Assembly (NCBI GenBank): GCA_036946415.1
Contig: JAQIJD010000008.1
Span: forward strand, 1-64,000
From: Sphingomonas_Q fennica_A
GTDB lineage: Bacteria > Pseudomonadota > Alphaproteobacteria > Sphingomonadales > Sphingomonadaceae
Reading direction: 5' to 3'
Length of the DNA: 64,000 nt
Shown: one piece after another, positions 25,581 to 34,429 of the stretch
Layout: every line of letters begins with the position of its first letter
Position numbering within the stretch: the stretch's first letter is position 1
The notes under the pieces: model-generated
The model's database searches: none
The model's input: the letters and a program-made list of their open reading frames with translations, nothing else
Told to the model about the DNA's origin: nothing
Program-made: the position numbers and the translations under genes

Positions 25581-26540
25581 GAGCGGATTCCGATCAGTCC
25601 GGGCTCATAGCCGCAGGAGCTGAAGTAGTTGGCGCATTCCTGCGGCTGAAACAGGTCGACCAGCTTGCCGATGAGCGACCAAAGCCCGGACACGGTCCGC
25701 TCGCCGGCCCTGCGCAGCATGGCCTTGAGGCGGGCAAACGCCTTTTCGATTGGGTTGAAGTCGGGACTGTAGGGCGGGAGGAACATGAGCCGGGCGCCGG
25801 CCGCTTCAATCAGATCGCGGACGCTGGCGCGCTTGTGGCTGGACAGGTTGTCCATGATGACCACGTCGCCGCATGCGAGATCGGGCACGAGGACCTGCCG
25901 GACATAGGCCTCGAACCAGTCACCGTTGATCGGGCCATCGAGCACCATTGGTGCGACCATGCCGGTCATGCGCAAGCCGGCGACCAGCGTGGTCGTCTTG
26001 CGATGACCGTGTGGGTAGCCCATCCGAAGCCGCTCGCCCCGTCGGCAGCGGCCGTGGCTGCGCGTCATGTTGGTCGCGGTCCAGGTTTCGTCGATGAACA
26101 CCAGCCGCGCAGGGTCGAGGTCGAGTTGGCCATCGAACCAGGCCTCCCGCTAGCTCAGGACGTCGGCGCGATCCTGCTCGACCGCGTGCCCGGTCTTTTT
26201 TGCGCGTGATGCCGTGCCGGACGAAGAAGCGGTGCAGCGTCGAGATCGCCACCGTCACGCCAATCCGGCTCAGTTCGCGACGCAACTCATCCAGCGTGAT
26301 GTCGCGTCGCGCTTCGTGCAGCGCCAGCACCGTCTCCCGATGCGCCTCGATCCTCCGCGACCGCGTGTCCCCGCCCTGCGGCCTGGCTGCGTAGGTGCCC
26401 GTGCTACGGCGCTGGTCGTGCCACCGGATCACCGTCGCGGCCGCCACACCGAACCGCACCGCCGCAGCCCGGCAACTCATGCCCTCGTCAACCGCGGCCA
26501 GTGCCCGCGAACGCAAATCCATCGATAACGGCTTGCCCAT
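25581..26540 (-). pseudogene. IS630 transposase, interrupted
   Basis: The start MGKPLSMDLRSRALAAVDEG at 26540 leads into two helix-turn-helix units and STLHRFFVRHGITRKK. A run of six A on the minus strand then puts the frame out by one; with five A it continues TGHAVEQDRADVLS, meets a TAG, and resumes REAWFDGQLDLDPARLVFID. The catalytic part is intact: FIDETWTATNMT (first Asp), VIMDNLSSHK (second) and LPPYSPDFNPIEKAFARLK (Glu). The natural stop is also shifted by an extra G. As sequenced it cannot yield a full transposase. The A-run might be a slippage site, but the stop argues for decay. Confidence 0.82.
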
Positions 26541-26644
26541 CCATGCCGGCCTTCATCCAGCCAGCACCGTGAAGCAGATCAGCGCGTCCCTGTGAATCCC
26601 CCTTCGACTCAGATCGGCCGGAAAACGCTCTAAACGGAATCCTC
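25581..26644 (-). mobile_element. IS630-family insertion sequence
   Basis: The left end begins GAGCGGATTCCG directly after TA (25579-25580). Two candidate right ends exist. The outer one (GGAATCCTC, ending 26644, then TA) best matches the left end, and the inner one (CGGAAAACGCTC, ending 26630, then TA) also matches. Both give the TA duplication typical of IS630/Tc1 elements. The element landed in an IS5-family transposase gene. Confidence 0.75.
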
Positions 26645-26771
26645 TAAATGCAGACGCAGCCTAATGTGGGTTGCGGATACCCGAACATTGGTCGGCAGTA
26701 ACCTTCCAAAAAACGAACGGAGATCGGGATCGCCAGCGTCTTCCCAGACGAATCAGGAAGCGGCATTCCTG

Positions 26772-27233
26772 CTACCAGTAAGCAGTCATCAGTTCGGATA
26801 CCCATTCCGGCTGGCAAACTTCGCCGCGAGGCAGGAACTCGCGCATGACCGGCTTGATGTCGATCACGGGTGTTCCGTCGATCGCGTCCAGCCCTTCAAT
26901 GTGCAACCGCGATCCTTCGACGCTCAGCACGCGGCAGACAGTCACACCCAGCCGATTGGGGCGGTTCTTCCCTCGTTGCGCGAAGATGCCCGTCAACGGC
27001 CAGTCGTCGCGGCCTCTCGGATGACGTGCGCCTCGCTCGATCTTCTCTTCGGGCACCCGGTCGAAGAGGAAGATAATCTCGGCATGGCTGAACGTATCCA
27101 GCCCCGCCAGCGCGTCAGCCCCGACTTGCGTCGCGTCCAACTCGATTGCGGTTCGGCTACTTCCCCAATCGTCGTCAATCGGATCAGTCCGACCGCCACG
27201 CACATATCCTATGGGGTCTATCGTGAACGTCAT
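26772..27233 (-). CDS. trmO: TsaA/TrmO-like tRNA m6t6A37 methyltransferase
   Basis: A 153-residue TsaA-like beta-barrel methyltransferase that adds the N6-methyl to t6A37 of tRNA-Thr. The early segment TIDPIGYVRGGR, central FDRVPEEKIERGARHPRGR, AQRGKNRPNRLGVTVCRVL (the TrmO signature) and LDAIDGTPVIDIKPVM are all present. ATG 27233 follows GGGAGG at good distance, so the longer in-frame opening upstream is unlikely. It is a single gene between the insertion-sequence block and tRNA-Glu; neither neighbour is functionally required. Confidence 0.88.
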   Translation of the reverse strand: MTFTIDPIGYVRGGRTDPIDDDWGSSRTAIELDATQVGADALAGLDTFSHAEIIFLFDRVPEEKIERGARHPRGRDDWPLTGIFAQRGKNRPNRLGVTVCRVLSVEGSRLHIEGLDAIDGTPVIDIKPVMREFLPRGEVCQPEWVSELMTAYW

Positions 27234-27493
27234 GAGTGCCTCCCATCGGCCGGCACCTACTGCCACGATCGGTAGGCACAGGGGAGTGGGATCAGCTTCC
27301 CAATTTCGATCGCAGGTCGGGAGGTAAGGGTTGAAACGACCTTCATAATGGGAGGCGGCCAACGACCGCGACCAGTCCCGTTATATTCCGAACCATGCCA
27401 TCATGGCCCACGCAAAATGTGGGACCGTTCCTGGTGCGATCTCTGCTGATCCACCAGCTCATCGGCCAAAAACAGCGCGATAGCGCGCTTGAC
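27234..27493. other. intergenic region between trmO and tRNA-Glu
   Basis: These 260 bases carry the promoter side of trmO. I see no protein or RNA gene in them, and no copy of the tRNA 3' end that would mark an integrated element. Confidence 0.4.
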
Positions 27494-27569
27494 TGGTGAC
27501 CCCTACGGGACTCGAACCCGTGTTTTCGCCGTGAGAGGGCGACGTCCTAGACCGCTAGACGAAGGGGCC
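27494..27569 (-). tRNA. tRNA-Glu (anticodon CTC)
   Basis: Minus-strand cloverleaf: acceptor GGCCCCT pairs with AGGGGTC (one G-U pair), the anticodon arm is CGCC-CTCTCAC-GGCG with anticodon CTC, and the T-arm contains GGTTCGAGTCC. The discriminator is A and CCA is encoded (27494-27496). It reads GAG codons. It lies immediately behind the aroG terminator. Confidence 0.95.
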
Positions 27570-27575
27570 GTTTGG

Positions 27576-27610
27576 CGGAGCGGCGTCCCTAGAAGGCGCT
27601 CGCCGCTCCG
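27576..27610 (-). terminator. terminator hairpin behind aroG
   Basis: Ten-base arms CGGAGCGGCG (27576-27585) and CGCCGCTCCG (27601-27610) enclose a 15-base loop, starting 12 bases after the aroG stop. It should end the ppiD-trpE-aroG transcript before the tRNA. Confidence 0.55.
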
Positions 27611-27621
27611 TCAAGCCGGTA

Positions 27622-28998
27622 TCAGGCGGCGGCCTTCTCGCGCTCGCGCATTTCCTGGTTGAGCATCTCGGCCAGCAGGAAGGCGAGCTCGAGCGACTGG
27701 CCGGCGTTGAGACGCGGGTCGCAGTGGGTGTGGTAGCGATCCGCCAGATTCTGCTCTGTGATGGCGATGGCGCCGCCGGTGCATTCGGTGACGTTCTGGC
27801 CGGTCATTTCGGCATGGATGCCGCCGCCGTGCGTGCCTTCCGCACGGTGCACGGCGAAGAAGCCGCGCACCTCGGCGAGGATGCGGTCGAACGGCCGCGT
27901 CTTGTAGCCCGTCGCCGCCTTGACGACGTTGCCGTGCATGGGATCGCAAGACCAGACGACCGGCCGCCCCTCGCGCTGGATGGCGCGGACGAGGGCGGGC
28001 AGGTGCTTCTCGATCTTGTCGTGCCCGTAGCGGGTGATCAGCGTGATGCGGCCGGGGACGCGGCCGGGATCGAGCGTGTCGAGCATCCGGAGCAGCGCAT
28101 CGGGATCGAGGCTCGGCCCGCATTTCAGGCCGATCGGATTGCCGACGCCGCGCAGATATTCGACATGCGCCGAACCCTCGAAGCGGGTGCGGTCGCCGAT
28201 CCAGACCATGTGGGCAGAGGTGTCATACCATTGGCCCGTCAGCGAATCCTGGCGGGTCAGCGCTTCCTCATAGGGCAGCAGCAGCGCTTCGTGGCTGGTG
28301 TAGAATTGCGTGCCCTTCAGCTGCGGCACCGTCTCTGGATTGATGCCGCACGCTGCCATGAAATCGAGCGCGTCGCCGATCCGGCCCGCCACCTCGGCAT
28401 AATGCGAGGCCCAGGGGCTGCGGCCCATGAAATCGAGCGTCCAGGCGTGGACCTGATGGAGGTTGGCATAGCCGCCCTGCGCGAAGGCGCGCAGAAGGTT
28501 GAGCGTGGCGGCGCTTTGCGAATAGGCGCGGATCATCCGCTGCGGATCGGGCCGGCGGCCTTCGGGGGTGAAGGCGATGTCGTTGACGTTGTCGCCGCGG
28601 TAGGAGGGCAGCGAGACGCCGTCCTGCTCCTCCATGTCGGCAGAGCGCGGCTTGGCGAACTGACCCGCCATCCGGCCGACCTTCACGATCGGCATCTTGG
28701 AGGCGTAGGTCAGCACCACCGCCATCTGGAGGAGGACGCGGAACGTATCGCGGATGTTGTTGGGGTGGAATTCCGCGAAGCTTTCCGCGCAATCGCCACC
28801 CTGGAGGAGGAACGCCTTGCCCGCCGCCACCTGCGCCAGATCGGCGGTCAGATCGCGCGCCTCGCCCGCGAAGACGAGCGGGGGATAGGTGGCGAGCTGC
28901 GCTTCCGCGGCGGCCAGCGCCTGCTGATCGGGATAGAGCGGCATCTGGCGCGCTTCATGCTCGCGCCAGCTCTGCGGGGTCCAACGGGTCGCCATCAT
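27622..28998 (-). CDS. aroG: class II DAHP synthase
   Basis: 3-deoxy-D-arabino-heptulosonate-7-phosphate synthase, first step of the shikimate pathway (phosphoenolpyruvate plus erythrose-4-phosphate), 458 residues. This is the plant-type class II enzyme. Signatures are FLLQGGDCAESFAEFHPNN, VGRMAGQFAKPRS, LKGTQFYTSHEALLLPYEEA, VGNPIGLKCGPS and VVWSCDPMHGNV, supplying the metal and phosphate ligands. Two adjacent ATGs (28998, 28995) follow AAGGA; the first is chosen. It lies 57 bases after trpE and is probably on the same transcript, linking aromatic flux to tryptophan synthesis. Confidence 0.95.
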   Translation of the reverse strand: MMATRWTPQSWREHEARQMPLYPDQQALAAAEAQLATYPPLVFAGEARDLTADLAQVAAGKAFLLQGGDCAESFAEFHPNNIRDTFRVLLQMAVVLTYASKMPIVKVGRMAGQFAKPRSADMEEQDGVSLPSYRGDNVNDIAFTPEGRRPDPQRMIRAYSQSAATLNLLRAFAQGGYANLHQVHAWTLDFMGRSPWASHYAEVAGRIGDALDFMAACGINPETVPQLKGTQFYTSHEALLLPYEEALTRQDSLTGQWYDTSAHMVWIGDRTRFEGSAHVEYLRGVGNPIGLKCGPSLDPDALLRMLDTLDPGRVPGRITLITRYGHDKIEKHLPALVRAIQREGRPVVWSCDPMHGNVVKAATGYKTRPFDRILAEVRGFFAVHRAEGTHGGGIHAEMTGQNVTECTGGAIAITEQNLADRYHTHCDPRLNAGQSLELAFLLAEMLNQEMREREKAAA

Positions 28999-29055
28999 CC
29001 GGTCCTTCGGGGAACAATCGGCCGCCCATAGGGCAGAAGCCCGCCCGAAGGAAGC

Positions 29056-30564
29056 CTATTGGCCGAAGCCGGGCTCGGCGGCGCGGGCCAGCGCCTCGCG
29101 CGCGGCGGCGACGAGCGCGCCCGATTTCGCCTCGCACTCGCGCTGTTCGGAGGCGGGATCGCTGTCGGCGACGATGCCGGCACCGGCCTGGACGTGCATC
29201 ACCCCGTCCTTCACCAGCGCGGTGCGCAGCACGATGCAGCTGTCCATCGACCCGTCGGGTGAGAAATAGCCGACCGCGCCCGCATAGGGCCCGCGCGTTT
29301 CCCCCTCCAGCTCGGCGATGATCTCGCACGCGCGGACCTTGGGCGCGCCGGAGACGGTGCCGGCCGGGAAGCCCGCCAGCATCGCATCGATCGCATCGCG
29401 CGCGGGATCGAGCCGGCCGACGACGTTCGAGACGATGTGCATGACGTGGCTGTAGAGTTCGACCTGATAGCTGTCGGTCACCCGCACGCTGCCGGGGGCG
29501 GCGACGCGGCCGACATCGTTGCGGCCGAGATCGAGGAGCATCAGATGCTCGGCGCGCTCCTTGGCGTCGGCCAGCAGATCGTCGCGGTTGGCGGCATCCT
29601 CGGCGGCGGTGCGGCCGCGCGGGCGGGTGCCGGCGATCGGGCGGATCGTCACCTCCCCGTCGCGAACGCGGACGAGGATCTCGGGGCTGGAGCCGGTGAG
29701 CGCGAAGCCCGGCAGATCGAGATGGTAGAGGAAGGGCGAGGGGTTGATGCGGCGGAGCGCGCGATAGAGATCGAAGGCGGGAAGCGGGAAGGGCGCGGAG
29801 AAGCGCTGCGCCAGCACCACCTGGAAGATGTCCCCGGCCGCGATATACTCCTTGGCGGCGGCGACCATCGCCTCGTAGCGGCCGGGGGCGAGCACCAGGG
29901 CGGGGGCGGGGATCGCCTCCAGCGGCGGTGCGCGGCGGGCGGCAGGCGCGCGCGCCGCGAGGCGGGCGGCGGCGGCCTCGATCCGATCGACCGCGGCGGC
30001 GACGGCGGCCTCCGGGTCGCTCGCCGACCAGATCGGCGCGACGAGATAGAGCTGATCGGCCAGCCGGTCGAAGACCAGCAGCAGCGTCGGCCGGACGAAC
30101 AGCATGTCGGGCACGTCGATCGGGCTTTGCGGCGGGCGCGGCAGTTTCTCGACGAGGCCGATCGTCTCATAGGCCATATAGCCGACGAGGCAGGCGAGGG
30201 CGGCGGGCAGTTCGGCCGGCACGTCGCAGCGCGTCTCGGCGACGAGGGCGCGCAGCGTCGCCAGCGGTTCGTCCCCGGCGGGGGCGAAGGCGGCGCGGTC
30301 GGTCAGCCAGTCGCGATTGACCTCGGCCGAGCGGCCGCGCGCGCGGAAGACGAGATCGGGGGCGAGGCCGAGCAGCGAATAGCGGCCGCGGGTGGCGCCG
30401 CCCTCGACCGATTCCAGCAAGAAATCGCCGCGGTCCGGCTCGATCAGCGCCAGAGCGGCACCGACCGGCGTCTCGGTGTCGGCGATCTGGCGGCGCCAGA
30501 CGAGCGTCGGGCGGCCTTCCGCCAGCGCGGCGACGGCGGCGGCGTCCTGCGGCGCGGCGGTCAT
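29056..30564 (-). CDS. trpE: anthranilate synthase component I
   Basis: Converts chorismate and ammonia to anthranilate, 502 residues. The tryptophan feedback motif LLES followed ten residues later by Ser is intact (LLESVEGGATRGRYS), so the enzyme should be feedback-inhibited. Catalytic motifs IRPIAGTRPRGRT, ERAEHLMLLDLGRNDVGRV and GTVSGAPKVRA are all present. ATG 30564 overlaps the stop of the preceding chaperone gene. The glutaminase partner trpG is not adjacent: class II DAHP synthase takes the next position, which is unusual for the trpE-trpG-trpD order. Confidence 0.95.
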   Translation of the reverse strand: MTAAPQDAAAVAALAEGRPTLVWRRQIADTETPVGAALALIEPDRGDFLLESVEGGATRGRYSLLGLAPDLVFRARGRSAEVNRDWLTDRAAFAPAGDEPLATLRALVAETRCDVPAELPAALACLVGYMAYETIGLVEKLPRPPQSPIDVPDMLFVRPTLLLVFDRLADQLYLVAPIWSASDPEAAVAAAVDRIEAAAARLAARAPAARRAPPLEAIPAPALVLAPGRYEAMVAAAKEYIAAGDIFQVVLAQRFSAPFPLPAFDLYRALRRINPSPFLYHLDLPGFALTGSSPEILVRVRDGEVTIRPIAGTRPRGRTAAEDAANRDDLLADAKERAEHLMLLDLGRNDVGRVAAPGSVRVTDSYQVELYSHVMHIVSNVVGRLDPARDAIDAMLAGFPAGTVSGAPKVRACEIIAELEGETRGPYAGAVGYFSPDGSMDSCIVLRTALVKDGVMHVQAGAGIVADSDPASEQRECEAKSGALVAAAREALARAAEPGFGQ

Positions 30565-32507
30565 TGGCCGGGCAGCGGCTGGCCGGCGAGTTCGGCGCGG
30601 AGGCGGGCGATGGCCGGATCGCGGCGCTCGGCTTTCACCTGCTGCTTGGCGGCGGTGGCGAATTGCTGGAGCAGCTCCTCCGCCACCACCCCGCCCATCG
30701 AGCTGCGGACCTGCGCGGCCAGCGCCTCGTCCTTCGATGCGTCACCGGGGACGATCTTGCGGACCTGGACGACGTAGAAGCCTTGGCCCTGCGGGATCGG
30801 CAGCGACTGGGTCTTGCCGTTCTCCAGCCCGAAGAGCAATTGCAGCGGCGGCACCGGCCGTTCGGCGCGGGACAGATCGATGCGGCGGGCGGTGACGGGC
30901 TGGGGCGCGGGCAGGCCGAGCTTCGCCTCGGCGATCGCCTGCGCCAGCGGCATGCCCTTCTGCGCCTTGGCGACGATGGCGTTGGTGATCGTGCGGGCGC
31001 GATCCTCGGCGCGGCGGGCGACGAGATCGGCGGCGACCTGCGCACGGACCTCGGCCAGCGGGCGCGGCGCCTGCGGCACGATCTGGCCGAGGGCGACCAA
31101 CGCGAAGCCCTTGCCGGCGCCCAGCGATTCGACCGTCGGATCGTCGCCGGCCTGCGCCTCGAACACCGTCTTGAGGACGGGGGCGAGATCAGGGGCGAGC
31201 TGATAGTCGGGCCGATCGGGGGCGAGGCCGCCGGCCAGCAGCGGCGGCGTCGTCTCGATCGTCAGCTTCTCGGCGCGGGCGGCTTCCTCGAAGGTGGCGC
31301 CGTCCTCGATCGCTTTTTCCAGCCGGTCGACGCGGGCGGCGATCTGGTCTTCCGCCTTGCGCGCCGTCAGCGCGGCGATGATCTCGGGCCGCGCCTCGGC
31401 GAGCGTCTTGCCCGGCTCCTGCCGGATCGAGACGATATGGACGACCTGCCAGCCGAGCGGGGTGCGCACCGGATCGGTGACGCCGCCGGCCTTCTGCGCC
31501 CAGGCGGCGTCGGCCACGGCGGGGGTGGCGAAGGCGGCGAAGGCGGCCCTGGTGCCGGCGGGGACGGCGATGTCGGATGCGCCGAAGCCCGCGGCTTCGG
31601 CGGCGGCGGCGAAGGCGGTGCCGCCACGGACCCTGGCGGCGAGCGCCTTGGCCGCCGCCTCGTCCTGCAGGATCACGCGTTGCAGCGTGCGCTGTTCGGA
31701 CGGCGCATATTTCGCGGTATCGGCCTTGTAGGCGGCGGCGATCTCCGCCTCGCTCGGCTGCGCGGCGGCGCCGAGCGTGGCGGGGGAGAAAGCGGCGTAG
31801 CGGATGGTCCGCCGTTCGGGCACGGTATAGCGGGCGACGTTGCGGCGATATTCGGCGGCGACCTCGGCCTCGGTGGGGGCGGGACCGGGGGGGATGGACG
31901 CGGCGGGAACCACGCCGATCAGCCCTTCGCGCTGTTCGAGCAGCAGCGCGGCATAGGGGCGGGCGAGGCCGGCGGAAGCGGTGGCGCCGCTCGCCAACGG
32001 CACCAGCACCTGGCGGCGGATCAGGTCGCCCGCGGCATCGGCGCGGAGCTGCGCCTCGGTGATGCGCTGCTGCGCCAGGATCTGGCGCATCGCATTGGGA
32101 TCGAACTGGCCGGTCGGGCCGGCGAAGGCGGGAACGCTGGCGATCTCGCCATCCACCAGCCGCTGGCTGGCGACGATGCCGGCATCGCGCGCCCACGCCT
32201 CGATCGCGCGCGTGTCCATCAGCTGGGCGATGATCGGCATCAGCCCGCCGCCGTTGACGAACGCCGCCATCGTCAGCCCCGGCTGCTGTTCGCGCGCGCG
32301 GGCGACTTCGGACTGGGCACGCGCGGTGACTTCGGCCGGCTCGATGTCCCGCCCGCCGACGCGGGCGATGGCGGTGGAGGAGCCGCCGAGGCCGAGGCCG
32401 CCCGTCCCCTGCGTTTCCACGCCGGTGACGATGAAGGCGATCATGATGAGGGCCAGCAGGGCCATGACCAGCCAGGACGACAAGGCGCGACGGAAGAAGC
32501 TCAGCAT
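30561..32507 (-). CDS. PpiD-like membrane-anchored peptidyl-prolyl isomerase
   Basis: A 648-residue periplasmic folding factor anchored by one N-terminal helix (SWLVMALLALIMIAFIVTGV, residues about 11-30). A SurA_N/PpiD-type chaperone region follows (GRDIEPAEVTARAQSE onward), and a parvulin-like domain lies around TPLGWQVVHIVSIRQEPGKT, with long helices after it. Sphingomonads often have this gene just before trpE. It overlaps trpE by four bases (ATGA). Catalytic isomerase activity of PpiD proteins is often low, so chaperone function is the safer call. Confidence 0.88.
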   Translation of the reverse strand: MLSFFRRALSSWLVMALLALIMIAFIVTGVETQGTGGLGLGGSSTAIARVGGRDIEPAEVTARAQSEVARAREQQPGLTMAAFVNGGGLMPIIAQLMDTRAIEAWARDAGIVASQRLVDGEIASVPAFAGPTGQFDPNAMRQILAQQRITEAQLRADAAGDLIRRQVLVPLASGATASAGLARPYAALLLEQREGLIGVVPAASIPPGPAPTEAEVAAEYRRNVARYTVPERRTIRYAAFSPATLGAAAQPSEAEIAAAYKADTAKYAPSEQRTLQRVILQDEAAAKALAARVRGGTAFAAAAEAAGFGASDIAVPAGTRAAFAAFATPAVADAAWAQKAGGVTDPVRTPLGWQVVHIVSIRQEPGKTLAEARPEIIAALTARKAEDQIAARVDRLEKAIEDGATFEEAARAEKLTIETTPPLLAGGLAPDRPDYQLAPDLAPVLKTVFEAQAGDDPTVESLGAGKGFALVALGQIVPQAPRPLAEVRAQVAADLVARRAEDRARTITNAIVAKAQKGMPLAQAIAEAKLGLPAPQPVTARRIDLSRAERPVPPLQLLFGLENGKTQSLPIPQGQGFYVVQVRKIVPGDASKDEALAAQVRSSMGGVVAEELLQQFATAAKQQVKAERRDPAIARLRAELAGQPLPGQ

Positions 32508-32614
32508 GGCCCCGCGCCATAGAGAAGGGGGCGGGGGGCATCAAGCGGGGCCAAGTCGCTTGGCTTGGGGGCGGCGCCTCGCTAGGCCGAGGCCGACTTG
32601 AGGGAGGGACCGAC

Positions 32615-33355
32615 ATGGCCAATCGCATGCTGATCGCCGGCAACTGGAAGATGAACGGCAATCGGGCGGCGCTGGCCGAGCTGGATGCGATCGCCACAGC
32701 GGCCGAGGCGGCGCCGCATCTGGACGTGGCGATCTGCCCGCCCTTCACGCTGATCGCGCCCGCCGCGGAGCGGGGCGTTGCGGTTGGCGGGCAGGATTGC
32801 CATGCGGCGGCCAAGGGCGCGCATACCGGATGCATCTCGGCCGCAATGCTGAAGGAGGCGGGGGCGGCCTATGCGATCGTCGGCCACTCCGAGCGGCGGC
32901 AGGACAATCACGAGAGCGATGCCGAGGTGCGCGCCAAGGCGGAGGCGGCGATCGGGCAAGGGCTGATCGCGATCGTGTGCGTGGGCGAGACCGAGGCCGA
33001 GCGCGATGCCGGCCGTGCCGAGGCGGTGGTCGAAGGCCAGCTTGCCGGATCGGTGCCGCCCGGCGCCACGGCCGCGGCCTTGGTCGTCGCCTACGAGCCG
33101 GTGTGGGCGATCGGCACCGGCCGCACGCCATCGATTGAGGACGTGGCGGCGATGCATGCCGCGATCCGTGCCAAGCTTTCCGCGCTGCTGGGGGGCGAGG
33201 GAGCGGGGGTGCGCATCCTCTACGGCGGATCGGTCAATCCGAAGAATGCCGCCGAACTGCTGGCGGTGGCGGACGTGGACGGCGCGCTGGTCGGCGGGGC
33301 GAGCCTGACGGCGGCGCAGTTCGTGCCGATCATCGAGGCCGCGCCGCGGGGGTGA
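32615..33355 (+). CDS. tpiA: triosephosphate isomerase
   Basis: Interconverts dihydroxyacetone phosphate and glyceraldehyde 3-phosphate, 246 residues. Catalytic residues are all visible: Asn and Lys in AGNWKMNGN, His in IVGHSERRQ, Glu in VAYEPVWAIGTGRTPS, and the phosphate loop in ILYGGSVNPKNA. It is divergent from the PpiD-like gene across a 107-base gap that must hold both promoters. AGGGAGGG lies upstream of the ATG. Confidence 0.97.
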   Translation: MANRMLIAGNWKMNGNRAALAELDAIATAAEAAPHLDVAICPPFTLIAPAAERGVAVGGQDCHAAAKGAHTGCISAAMLKEAGAAYAIVGHSERRQDNHESDAEVRAKAEAAIGQGLIAIVCVGETEAERDAGRAEAVVEGQLAGSVPPGATAAALVVAYEPVWAIGTGRTPSIEDVAAMHAAIRAKLSALLGGEGAGVRILYGGSVNPKNAAELLAVADVDGALVGGASLTAAQFVPIIEAAPRG

Positions 33356-33891
33356 CGGGTCGGGCCTTCGTCGTCACCGGCGGGCCGGGATCGGGCAAGT
33401 CGACGCTGATCGCCGCTCTGGCCGACGAGGGCTTCGCGACGATGCCCGAGGGCGGACGGGCGATCATCCGCGATCAGCAGGCGATCGGCGGCGATGCCCT
33501 GCCGTGGCGGGACCGCGCGGCGTTCGCCCAGGCGATGATGCTTTGGGACATGCGATCCTGGCATGCGGCGCAGGCGATGGCGGGACCGGTGATCTGCGAC
33601 CGCGGACTGCCCGACGTGATCGGCTATCGCACGCTCTGCGGCCTGCCGGTGCCCGACGCGCTGCGCCGCGCGGCCGCTGTCTTCCGCTACGAGCGGACGG
33701 TGTTCATCGCGCCGCACTGGCCCGCCATCTTCCATCGGGATGCGGAGCGGCGGCAGGACGAGGCGGAGGCGCAGGCGACCCACGATGCCATGGCCGCGAC
33801 CTATGCGGCCCTCGGCTATGAGCTGGTCGCCTTGCCGCGCGCGCCGGTGGCGGAGCGGGTGGCGTTCGTCCGCGCACGGATCGCGGGGTAG
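33352..33891 (+). CDS. AAA_28-type P-loop ATPase
   Basis: A 179-residue nucleoside-triphosphatase or kinase-like protein. Walker A GGPGSGKSTLIAAL is at residues about 10-23, and the Walker B-like ICDRGLPDVIGY near residue 82. An arginine-rich C-terminal half follows. GTG 33352 overlaps the tpiA stop (GTGA), so it is co-translated with tpiA. AAA_28 proteins of this size are widespread and mostly uncharacterised; no function is proposed beyond nucleotide binding. Confidence 0.8.
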   Translation: MTGRAFVVTGGPGSGKSTLIAALADEGFATMPEGGRAIIRDQQAIGGDALPWRDRAAFAQAMMLWDMRSWHAAQAMAGPVICDRGLPDVIGYRTLCGLPVPDALRRAAAVFRYERTVFIAPHWPAIFHRDAERRQDEAEAQATHDAMAATYAALGYELVALPRAPVAERVAFVRARIAG

Positions 33892-33906
33892 GCGCCGGCG
33901 GCCGGC

Positions 33907-34344
33907 CTATTCCTCCGTCCCCGCCAGCAGCATCGTCACCATCACCCGTTCCTCGCCCAGATGCTTCTCGATCGCGAGGCAGACGCTGTCCATCGCCTCG
34001 GCATAGTCCGTCCATTCGGCGGCGATGCGATCCGCCGGCCAGCGGGTGGTGTGGAGGCGATAGGCCTCGCTCGCCATCACGCACGAGGCCTTCAGGCGGC
34101 GGGCGGTGACGGCGCGCAAGGGGTGGGCGGTGGCGATGACGGGATCGAACACCGCGGTGTGCTTGAACGCCTGATAGGCGCGCATCGCCGTCAGCATCCG
34201 CGTCCTGAGCGTCAGGAGATCGGCCGTCGCGTCGGCCGCCGGGCGATCGGTATGGAGGCGGGCCGCTGAGACGAGCTGGCGGATCACCTGCTGGTGGGCA
34301 TCGATCCGGTCCAGCGTCTCGTCACACGTCATCGCTTCGTCCAT
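33907..34344 (-). CDS. helical hypothetical protein
   Basis: A 145-residue, almost entirely alpha-helical protein with no signal peptide or membrane segment. Scattered His, Glu and Asp (for example DAHQQVIRQL, EKHLGEERVMV) recall hemerythrin-like bundles, but the metal-ligand spacing is not convincing. ATG 34344 has GAGGA eight bases upstream; an in-frame ATG at 34332 is possible. It is convergent with the P-loop ATPase, 15 bases apart. Function unknown. Confidence 0.6.
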   Translation of the reverse strand: MDEAMTCDETLDRIDAHQQVIRQLVSAARLHTDRPAADATADLLTLRTRMLTAMRAYQAFKHTAVFDPVIATAHPLRAVTARRLKASCVMASEAYRLHTTRWPADRIAAEWTDYAEAMDSVCLAIEKHLGEERVMVTMLLAGTEE

Positions 34345-34429
34345 CCGGCTGTTCCTCGGCGCCGCATATGCTGAGCTAAATCAAGAGGATCAACCTTCGA
34401 TTAACCATAATGGACCTGTCCGCGGCACC

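Noticed and set aside
26160..26230. Programmed frameshift in the IS630 transposase
   Set aside because: The six-A run needs a +1 shift to reach the right frame and a TAG follows, so decay or error is simpler than a programmed event.
27494..27569. tRNA-Glu as an attachment site of an integrated island containing the IS block
   Set aside because: I found no second copy of the tRNA 3' end and no integrase gene in the window.
33907..34344. Hemerythrin call for the helical protein
   Set aside because: The His and carboxylate spacing does not match the diiron site convincingly.
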